Positions 15,192 through 20,247 of a stretch of DNA of 20,247 nucleotides are shown piece by piece. The notes under the pieces were generated by a model. It did no database searches. It had not been told where the DNA came from and saw only the letters and a program-made list of their open reading frames with translations. The stretch's first letter is position 1, and each line of letters begins with the position of its first letter. This DNA is from Gelidibacter sp039916245 (GTDB taxonomy: Bacteria; Bacteroidota; Bacteroidia; Flavobacteriales; Flavobacteriaceae). The stretch is from assembly GCF_039916245.1 (NCBI RefSeq), contig NZ_JBDSLS010000219.1, positions 1 to 20,247 on the forward strand. Direction: 5' to 3'. Both the position numbers and the translations under genes were made by a program.

Positions 15192-15560
15192 ATGTCAAAT
15201 AAACGCTATAAAATTCAAAACGCTCCATTTGTTGTACCAACAACCGATGGAAAAATAATCAAAGAGCACTTTGGAAGGGCTACAGATGGTAATTCCCAAA
15301 TCAGCATTGCGCATATGGTCGCACCGGCAGGTTGGAGTGAACCTTTTCAAACCCCAGAATTTGATGAATACACATTTATCATCAGCGGTAAAAAACAATT
15401 TATCATCGAAGGAGACACCATAATCTTATCGGCTGGCGAATCGATAAAAATTCAAAAAAACACTCGGGTTCAATATTCCAATCCTTATACCGAGCCTTGT
15501 GAATACCTTGCTATTTGTCTCCCAGCATTTTCTATGGATCTCGTTAACAGAGAAGACTAA
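15192..15560 (+). CDS. Cupin-like small protein lacking the usual metal histidines
   Basis: A 122-residue, single-domain protein of beta strands with the spacing of a cupin barrel: an IAHMVAPAGWSEPFQTPEFDEYTFIISG stretch in motif 1 (about 39-66), then FIIEGD, LSAGESIKIQKNTRVQYSNP in motif 2 (80-98) and EYLAICLPAF. Cupins bind small ligands, often through a metal held by two or three His and one Glu. Here Glu59 is present, but the HxH pair of motif 1 is replaced (Phe52/Gln53 region) and motif 2 has no His, so a classical metal site is unlikely. It begins the plus-strand group cupin, hydrolase, rluF and VOC; the hydrolase follows 17 bases downstream. Confidence 0.75.
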   Translation: MSNKRYKIQNAPFVVPTTDGKIIKEHFGRATDGNSQISIAHMVAPAGWSEPFQTPEFDEYTFIISGKKQFIIEGDTIILSAGESIKIQKNTRVQYSNPYTEPCEYLAICLPAFSMDLVNRED

Positions 15561-15577
15561 TCCCTATTTAGAGATTT

Positions 15578-16405
15578 ATGAAAGAACTCGTAGTCAAATT
15601 AATCGGGAATTATATCAATATGCTGAGTTATATATCCAAACCTTATGCAGCCAACAAGGCGATGTATTTATTCACGACACCAAGAGCTGGAAAAGTAAAC
15701 GAGGAGCAGTCCGACTTTTTACATACCGCCTATCAAGAAGAGTTGAAGTTTGAAAACCATCGGATCATGACCTATAGATGGCTTGGCACAAAACAAACCA
15801 TACTTTTAACTCATGGTTGGGAGAGCAATTCTGCGCGATGGAAAAAACTAATCATCGATCTTAAAAAGAAAGGTTTCAATGTTGTTGCTCTTGATGCACC
15901 AGCTCACGGAAGATCAGGGGGAAACATATTTAATGCCCTATTATACGCCGAGTTCATAAATGTAGTTGCCAATCGGTTTTCACCAGACATCATCATTGGG
16001 CATTCTGTTGGTGGGATGGCATCAGTTTATTTTCAGCATAAATATCAATTCGCACCATTAAAAAAATTAGTTCTGCTTGGATCTCCGTCAGAATTTAAAG
16101 ATGTTATGAAACGCTATACAGATATGTTGGGCTATAATCAACGCATTGTTTCAGAATTACAACACACTATTGTTGAACGCTTTGGCAGTCCGGCAGAGAC
16201 TTTTTCAACGGCAAAATTTCTTGAAACCATCGCATCCGAAGGACTGATTATTCATGATGAAGATGATCGTATTATTCCATACAAGGATGCTTTGCTTATA
16301 AAAAACAGTTTCAAAAACAGCAAACTGATTACTACAAAAGGTTTGGGCCATTCCTTAATCGATGCCTCAGTTGCTGAACATATTTACGCATTTATTGACG
16401 CATAA
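15578..16405 (+). CDS. Alpha/beta-fold hydrolase
   Basis: A 275-residue serine-hydrolase-type protein. The fold is shown by the oxyanion-region motif THGW (78-81), DAPAHGRSGG (106-115), the nucleophile elbow GHSVGG with Ser143, the acid in HDEDDRIIP (Asp230 likely) and the base in GLGHSLI (His258). It therefore has a complete Ser-Asp-His triad. The substrate cannot be told; esterase or lipase-like activity is usual for the superfamily. There is no signal peptide, so it is probably cytoplasmic. It lies 17 bases after the cupin-like gene and 17 bases before rluF, so co-transcription is likely. Confidence 0.88.
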   Translation: MKELVVKLIGNYINMLSYISKPYAANKAMYLFTTPRAGKVNEEQSDFLHTAYQEELKFENHRIMTYRWLGTKQTILLTHGWESNSARWKKLIIDLKKKGFNVVALDAPAHGRSGGNIFNALLYAEFINVVANRFSPDIIIGHSVGGMASVYFQHKYQFAPLKKLVLLGSPSEFKDVMKRYTDMLGYNQRIVSELQHTIVERFGSPAETFSTAKFLETIASEGLIIHDEDDRIIPYKDALLIKNSFKNSKLITTKGLGHSLIDASVAEHIYAFIDA

Positions 16406-16422
16406 ACTATTACCTTTGTTTT

Positions 16423-17205
16423 ATGGAAGAAAATCTCAAACGAATCAACAAATTTTTAAGTGAAGTTGGCTATTGCTCGCGCAGGGAAGCTGACAAACTC
16501 ATTGAAGCAGGCCGCGTAACCATCAACGGAAAAATCCCGGAAATGGGCACAAAAATCTCAGAAAAGGATGTCGTTCATGTGGATGGAAAACCAATCAAAG
16601 ATACCAAGGAAGCATTTGTTTACTTGGCCTTCAACAAACCTATCGGAATAGTATGCACGACCGATACCCGTGTTGAAAAAGATAATATCATTGATTATAT
16701 CAAGTATCCTAAACGCATTTTTCCAATTGGTCGACTCGATAAGCCTAGTGAAGGATTAATCCTTCTGACGGATGATGGCGACATCGTCAACAAAATCTTA
16801 AGAGCCACCAATAATAACGAGAAGGAATATATTGTAACGGTAGACAAACCTATTTCCCAAACTTTTATTGAACGCATGTCGAATGGCGTACCCGTTTTAG
16901 ATCGCATTTCGAACAAATGTGTGGTTGAGAAATTAGGAACCTACGAATTCAGGATTATTCTGACCCAAGGTTTGAACCGACAAATCCGCAGGATGTGTGA
17001 GTATTTGGACTATGAAGTTGTGGCCTTAAAACGTATCCGAATCATGAATATCAAATTGGATATTCCGGTTGGTACACATCGCGAATTGACTGAAGCGGAG
17101 TTTAAAAACTTAAATGAACTCTTAGAAGATTCATCAAAACAAGTCATAGAAAACCCAACGAAAAAAATCCCGACAGCAGAACGTCCATCCAGAAGAAAAA
17201 GTTAG
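16423..17205 (+). CDS. rluF: 23S rRNA pseudouridine synthase, RluF type
   Basis: Isomerises a uridine to pseudouridine in 23S rRNA (U2604 for E. coli RluF). The 260-residue product has an N-terminal S4 RNA-binding domain (about 5-55, with RINKFLSEVGYCSRREAD) and a RsuA/RluB/E/F-type catalytic domain. The catalytic Asp106 lies in GRLDKPSEGLILLT. NKILRATNNNEKEYIVTVDKP and QGLNRQIRRMCEYLDYEV match E. coli RluF closely, and are why I prefer RluF to RluB. The tail (about 235-260) is basic and disordered. The only workable start is the ATG at 16423. It follows the hydrolase gene closely. The exact target uridine is inferred. Confidence 0.88.
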   Translation: MEENLKRINKFLSEVGYCSRREADKLIEAGRVTINGKIPEMGTKISEKDVVHVDGKPIKDTKEAFVYLAFNKPIGIVCTTDTRVEKDNIIDYIKYPKRIFPIGRLDKPSEGLILLTDDGDIVNKILRATNNNEKEYIVTVDKPISQTFIERMSNGVPVLDRISNKCVVEKLGTYEFRIILTQGLNRQIRRMCEYLDYEVVALKRIRIMNIKLDIPVGTHRELTEAEFKNLNELLEDSSKQVIENPTKKIPTAERPSRRKS

Positions 17206-17240
17206 TAAAACGTTATTTGATTAAATCAACACCATAAGCT

Positions 17241-17666
17241 ATGACTACAGAATTATCGCCATTCCACATTGCCATTCCCGTTCACAATCTTGAAGAATGT
17301 AGAACTTTTTACAAGGACATTTTAAACTGTGAGGAAGGTAGAAGCTCTGACCATTGGGTGGATTTTAATTTCTTCGGACATCAATTGGTCATTCATTATA
17401 AAGAAAAATCAGCCGAAGATTTACACACCAATCCTGTGGATGGCAAGCATGTGCCCGTACCTCATTATGGTGTAGTGCTCCCATGGGACGTATTTCATGA
17501 TTTTGCCGAAAATATCAGAGCTAAAGGTGTTCAATTTATAATAGAACCTTATATCCGATTTGAGGGTCAGGTTGGAGAACAGACGACCATGTTTTTTCTA
17601 GATCCAGCTGGCAATGCACTCGAATTTAAAGCCTTTAAGGATATGGGACAATTATTTGCCAAATAG
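17241..17666 (+). CDS. VOC-family (glyoxalase/dioxygenase fold) protein
   Basis: A 141-residue protein of the vicinal-oxygen-chelate superfamily, with the two beta-alpha-beta-beta-beta halves visible: FHIAIPVHNLEECRTFYKDIL at the start and HYGVVLPWDVFHDFAENIRAKG from about 75. The ending FFLDPAGNALEFKAF is typical of the superfamily. Likely metal ligands are His9, His75 and Glu128. Members include glyoxalases, dioxygenases and resistance proteins, so the reaction here is unknown. It is the last plus-strand gene of the run, 35 bases after rluF, and is followed by a strong terminator. Confidence 0.85.
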   Translation: MTTELSPFHIAIPVHNLEECRTFYKDILNCEEGRSSDHWVDFNFFGHQLVIHYKEKSAEDLHTNPVDGKHVPVPHYGVVLPWDVFHDFAENIRAKGVQFIIEPYIRFEGQVGEQTTMFFLDPAGNALEFKAFKDMGQLFAK

Positions 17667-17700
17667 CAAAAAATACATCTAAAGCTATATCAATAAAAAC

Positions 17701-17738
17701 ACGCTTAATCTGTTGTCATCCTTGACACGATTAAGCGT
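17701..17738. terminator. Terminator between the VOC gene and folD
   Basis: A 10-bp perfect stem ACGCTTAATC (17701-17710) with GATTAAGCGT (17729-17738) contains an inner TGTCA/TGACA stem. It is followed by ATTTTTAT on the plus strand and has AAAAA on the other side, so it can serve both convergent genes. It lies 34 bases after the VOC stop. Confidence 0.85.
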
Positions 17739-17791
17739 ATTTTTATATAAGTTAAATTTCGAAATACTGATTTGTAATTCCTAAGATTTAA

Positions 17792-18673
17792 TTAGATTTT
17801 AAATTGACGTTCGCGTGCCAACAAGGTGTTTTTAAGCAACATGGCAATCGTCATTGGCCCAACACCTCCAGGTACTGGTGTAATAAAGCTTGCTTTTTTA
17901 CTGACGTTTTCAAAATCCACATCGCCTGTAATTCGATAGCCTTTTTCGCTGTTCTCATCAGGAACTCTGGTAATTCCAACATCAATAATGACTACGTCAT
18001 CCTTAACCATTTCCGCTTTTAAGAAATTCGGAACGCCAAGTGCAGAAATAATGATATCTGCCTGAGAAGTAATTTGAGTGATATTTTTGGTATGGCTATG
18101 CGTTAAAGTAACGGTTGAGTTTCCTGGGAATCCTTTTCTACCCATCAAAATACTCATCGGCCTTCCAACAATGTGGCTTCTACCAATCACAACCGTATGT
18201 TTTCCTTGCGTTTCCACACCGTATCTGTCTAACAATTCCAATATCCCAAACGGCGTTGCAGGAATAAATGTCGACATATCCAAAGCCATTCTTCCAAAGT
18301 TCATCGGATGGAAACCATCCACATCTTTATTTGGATCTACAGCTAAAAGTACTTTTTGAGTGTCTATCTGTTTTGGTAATGGCAGCTGAATAATAAATCC
18401 ATCAATATCTGGATTTTCATTTAACTCACGAATTTTTTCCAGCAATTCAACTTCACTGGTGGTGTTGGACATCCGCACCATGGTAGAATCAAATCCCACA
18501 CGCTCACAGGCTTTCACTTTACTAGCCACATAAGTTAAACTCGCACCATCATTGCCCACTATTATCGCAGCAAGATGCGGTGCCTTTTCGCCATTAGCTT
18601 TCATTTTTTTAACCTGTTCAGCAATTTCATTCTTAATGTCGTTGCTTACTTTTTTTCCGTCTAGTAATACCAT
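17792..18673 (-). CDS. folD: Bifunctional methylene-THF dehydrogenase / methenyl-THF cyclohydrolase
   Basis: FolD interconverts 5,10-methylene-THF, 5,10-methenyl-THF and 10-formyl-THF with NADP+, supplying one-carbon units in the cytoplasm. The 293-residue length is normal (E. coli 288). Visible motifs: SLTYVASKVKACERVGF with catalytic Tyr48 and Lys52, IIQLPLP (94-100), KDVDGFHP with Asp119 in the active site, the nucleotide-binding VIGRSHIVGRP (162-172), and TPVPGGVGPMT (265-275). The start is the ATG at 18673. Repeat sequence begins only 18 bases upstream, so the folD leader and promoter region has been occupied by the repeat block. The next gene upstream is ffh on the same strand; the spacer between holds the four-helix-bundle element. 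Confidence 0.96.
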   Translation of the reverse strand: MVLLDGKKVSNDIKNEIAEQVKKMKANGEKAPHLAAIIVGNDGASLTYVASKVKACERVGFDSTMVRMSNTTSEVELLEKIRELNENPDIDGFIIQLPLPKQIDTQKVLLAVDPNKDVDGFHPMNFGRMALDMSTFIPATPFGILELLDRYGVETQGKHTVVIGRSHIVGRPMSILMGRKGFPGNSTVTLTHSHTKNITQITSQADIIISALGVPNFLKAEMVKDDVVIIDVGITRVPDENSEKGYRITGDVDFENVSKKASFITPVPGGVGPMTIAMLLKNTLLARERQFKI

Positions 18674-18700
18674 GTGTTTTATATTTGATTAGCTGCGAGT

Positions 18701-18730
18701 AGTTTTCAGTCGCAGTGGCAGTATTCAGTT
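18701..18730. repeat. CAGT-type repeat next to folD
   Basis: AGTTTTCAGTCGCAGTG (18701-18717) recurs exactly at 18795-18811, and in both places a (T/G)CAGT(A/T)TTCAGT unit follows. It borders the 3' end of remnant A. Confidence 0.85.
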
Positions 18731-18795
18731 GCTTACTCTTGAGGTTTTTCCCAAATCAATTAGGGTCGTTAATCATATAATTAACTTCTCTAATA
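18731..18795 (-). pseudogene. Decayed 3' end of a four-helix-bundle gene (remnant A)
   Basis: About 65 bases are recognisable as the end of the four-helix-bundle gene at 18972-19346. Read on the minus strand it gives NYMINDPN, a stop, then FGK and, after a shift, KPQE and a stop. The intact gene gives NYMINNPDKFGVKPEE. It contains an in-frame stop and frameshifts, and nothing of the 5' part remains. Confidence 0.75.
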
Positions 18796-18823
18796 GTTTT
18801 CAGTCGCAGTGTCAGTTTTCAGT
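18795..18823. repeat. CAGT-type repeat between remnants A and B
   Basis: AGTTTTCAGTCGCAGTG (18795-18811) is identical to 18701-18717. It is followed by TCAGTTTTCAGT (18812-18823), which is the exact inverse complement of ACTGAAAACTGA at 18949-18960. Confidence 0.85.
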
Positions 18824-18825
18824 AC

Positions 18826-18928
18826 TCACTCTTCCGGTTTTACTCAAAATTTATCAGGATAATTAATCAACTTTCCTATTTTAATTACTTCTTTTCTAAC
18901 TTTTCAAAATCATCTATTATCGCTCCAC
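18826..18928 (-). pseudogene. Decayed 3' end of a four-helix-bundle gene (remnant B)
   Basis: Aligns base for base with the 3' end of the intact gene (18972-19080). Read on the minus strand it gives DDFEKLE, a one-base deletion, EVIKIGKLINY, a 12-base in-frame deletion (MINN lost), PDKF, a stop in place of Gly, then VKPEE and a stop. Many differences are at third codon positions, so it was a working gene before it broke. Its 5' part has been deleted up to the flanking repeats. Confidence 0.85.
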
Positions 18929-18964
18929 TACTGTGACTGAAAACCGAGACTGAAAACTGAGACT
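18928..18964. repeat. ACTG-type repeat downstream of the four-helix-bundle gene
   Basis: It begins CTACTGTGACTGAAAACC and ends with the 19-mer GAGACTGAAAACTGAGACT (18946-18964), present again exactly at 19395-19413. Its ACTGAAAACTGA is the inverse of the CAGT-type repeats on the other side of remnant B. Confidence 0.9.
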
Positions 18965-18971
18965 CAAAGGT

Positions 18972-19346
18972 TCACTCTTCTGGTTTCACTCCAAATTTGT
19001 CAGGATTATTAATCATATAATTAATTAACTTTCCAATTTCAATGACTTCTTTTTCTAATTTTTCAAAATCTTCTCTTTTCAAATATTCACAAGCCAGGGC
19101 ATAATCCAACCATACACTTGTTTCTGAATTTTCTCCATCAGCATCTGTCAATTTACTAATGAAATGCCTGGGATATCTTCTTTTTCGATATGACTCTGCA
19201 ATATTTGCAGAAACAGATCGGGAACTTCTTCTAATTTGATCAGTTAAAGCGTAAGTTTCCTCTTTTGGAAAGGATTTAGAAAAATCATAAATAGCCATCC
19301 CTAAATCAAATGATTTTTTATATGCTATTAATTTCTTGAAATCCAT
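18972..19346 (-). CDS. Four-helix-bundle protein (S23 / 23S rRNA intervening-sequence family)
   Basis: A 124-residue, mostly helical protein. It has the family layout: MDFKKLIAYKKSFDLGMAIYDF as helix 1, LTDQIRRSSRSVSANIAES (35-52) as the family's most conserved helix, WLDYALACEYL in helix 3 and DFEKLEKEVIEIGKLINYMI in helix 4. The family includes the proteins encoded in intervening sequences of 23S rRNA genes and, more distantly, Avd of diversity-generating retroelements; the cellular role is unknown. The ATG at 19346 is chosen over a TTG at 19370, which lies inside the upstream repeat. The gene is intact, but two broken copies of its 3' end lie just downstream, and ACTGA-type repeats flank it on both sides. 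It separates ffh and folD, two same-strand genes. Confidence 0.9.
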   Translation of the reverse strand: MDFKKLIAYKKSFDLGMAIYDFSKSFPKEETYALTDQIRRSSRSVSANIAESYRKRRYPRHFISKLTDADGENSETSVWLDYALACEYLKREDFEKLEKEVIEIGKLINYMINNPDKFGVKPEE

Positions 19347-19357
19347 ACTTAGTTTTT

Positions 19358-19425
19358 TTACTGTGACCAAAATCTGAGACTGTCCACCGCGACTGAGACT
19401 GAAAACTGAGACTAAAAACTAAAAA
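19358..19425. repeat. ACTG-type repeat upstream of the four-helix-bundle gene
   Basis: It has the same layout as 18928-18964 (TTACTGTGACC..., then GAGACT units), with about 18 extra bases, and contains the exact 19-mer GAGACTGAAAACTGAGACT at 19395-19413. It ends immediately before the ffh stop codon at 19427. Confidence 0.9.
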
Positions 19426-19426
19426 C

Positions 19427-20247
19427 CTACTTCATATTCTTCATCGCCTGCATCATGGCCTTTCCTTTGCCACCTTGCATCATCTTCATCATCTTGCTCA
19501 TTTGGTCAAATTGTTTCAGCAACTGATTCACTTCCTGAACCGAAGTTCCTGAACCTTTACCAATACGCTTCTTTCTACTAGCATTAATGATTGATGGATT
19601 AGTTCTTTCCTCAACCGTCATGGAGTGGATGATCGCTTCAATACCTTTGAAAGCATCATCATCGATATCAACATCTTTCATCATTTTTCCAGCTCCAGGA
19701 ATCATGCCGATAAGATCCTTCATGTTCCCCATCTTTTTGATCTGCTGAATTTGCTTCAAGAAATCATCAAAACCGAATTGATTCTTTGCAATTTTCTTCT
19801 GAAGTTTGCGTGCTTCCTCTTCATCAAACTGCTCCTGAGCACGTTCAACAAGAGAAACAACGTCACCCATCCCCAAAATACGATCGGCCATACGTGATGG
19901 ATAGAAGATATCAATAGCTTCCATTTTCTCACCAGTACCAATAAACTTAATCGGCTTATTGACTACAGCTTTAATCGAAATGGCCGCACCACCACGAGTA
20001 TCACCATCTAATTTGGTAAGGATAACACCATCAAAATTTAAGACATCATTAAAGGCTTTTGCCGTATTAACAGCATCTTGACCGGTCATGGCATCGACCA
20101 CAAATAAGGTTTCTTGCGGTTGAATAGCTTTATGAATGTTCGAAATCTCGGTCATCATTGCCTCATCAACTGCCAAACGTCCAGCGGTATCTATAATAAC
20201 CACGTTAAAGCCATTAGCTTTAGCATAAGCAACACCTGCTTTGGCAA
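19427..20247 (-). CDS. ffh: Signal recognition particle protein Ffh (C-terminal part; cut by window edge)
   Basis: Ffh is the SRP GTPase that binds 4.5S RNA and nascent signal sequences and delivers ribosomes to FtsY. About 273 codons are present, and the frame stays open to the right edge. Seen here: the end of the G domain with DTAGR (G3) and TKLDGDTRGGAA (G4 and beyond), a GTG at 20203 that is internal (AYAKANGFNV lies upstream in frame), and the methionine-rich M domain. The M domain carries SRKKRIGKGSG, the RNA-binding motif, and the tail MMKMMQGGKGKAMMQAMKNMK. The N domain and the P-loop lie outside. The stop (TAG) directly abuts a repeat block, and no terminator hairpin is obvious. Confidence 0.96.
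   Translation of the reverse strand, partial: AKAGVAYAKANGFNVVIIDTAGRLAVDEAMMTEISNIHKAIQPQETLFVVDAMTGQDAVNTAKAFNDVLNFDGVILTKLDGDTRGGAAISIKAVVNKPIKFIGTGEKMEAIDIFYPSRMADRILGMGDVVSLVERAQEQFDEEEARKLQKKIAKNQFGFDDFLKQIQQIKKMGNMKDLIGMIPGAGKMMKDVDIDDDAFKGIEAIIHSMTVEERTNPSIINASRKKRIGKGSGTSVQEVNQLLKQFDQMSKMMKMMQGGKGKAMMQAMKNMK

Noticed and set aside
16411..16418. TACCTTTG, a perfect -7 consensus, just before rluF
   Set aside because: It ends 4 bases before the only usable rluF start codon, so transcription would begin inside the gene. It is probably chance, and rluF is more likely read through from the hydrolase gene.
18972..19346. Avd accessory gene of a diversity-generating retroelement
   Set aside because: No reverse transcriptase or template/variable repeat pair is nearby, and the protein fits the S23/intervening-sequence branch of the family.

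Overview
The window is a chromosomal stretch of a member of the Bacteroidota, most likely the Flavobacteriaceae. Evidence: AT-rich sequence; a fused SecDF; DUF2911, DUF4412-type and DUF6588-type secreted proteins; 'AQ'-type signal-peptide ends; and promoters of the Bacteroidota primary sigma factor (TTG, about 19 bases, TAnnTTTG), clearest at 1779-1808 and 5603-5631. I cannot fix the genus. No rRNA, tRNA, CRISPR array, phage or transposase gene was seen.

Layout, left to right. 1-9819, all minus strand: the 5' part of secDF (cut by the left edge), a small membrane-anchored protein with a SecD-like periplasmic fold, a secreted DUF4412-like protein, malate dehydrogenase (mdh), an outer-membrane DUF6588-like protein, gyrB and asnB. 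Most are separated by hairpin terminators, so they look like single-gene units. 10076-10618 (plus) is a secreted DUF2911 protein, convergent with queE (minus); the two share a bidirectional terminator. A lipoprotein-type RidA homologue (minus) follows queE. 11850-15028 (plus) is a HerA/DUF853-type ATPase, a lipoprotein and a YitT-type membrane protein. A 14-bp tandem repeat, interrupted by a GC-rich element, separates these from a plus-strand run of cupin-like protein, alpha/beta hydrolase, rluF and a VOC-family protein (15192-17666). A terminator separates that run from folD (minus). Between folD and ffh (minus, cut by the right edge) lies a four-helix-bundle (S23/IVS-type) gene with two decayed copies of its 3' end, embedded in ACTGAAAACTGA/TCAGTTTTCAGT repeats.

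Most of the window is housekeeping: protein export (secDF, ffh), DNA topology (gyrB), central metabolism (mdh, asnB, folD), and tRNA/rRNA modification (queE, rluF). The accessory signal is concentrated in three places: the folD-ffh spacer (18691-19425), the repeat block at 15043-15164, and the orphan SecD-like gene beside secDF. The folD-ffh spacer is the best candidate for something under-described. It looks like a small repeat-bounded element around a four-helix-bundle gene that has multiplied in tandem and decayed.
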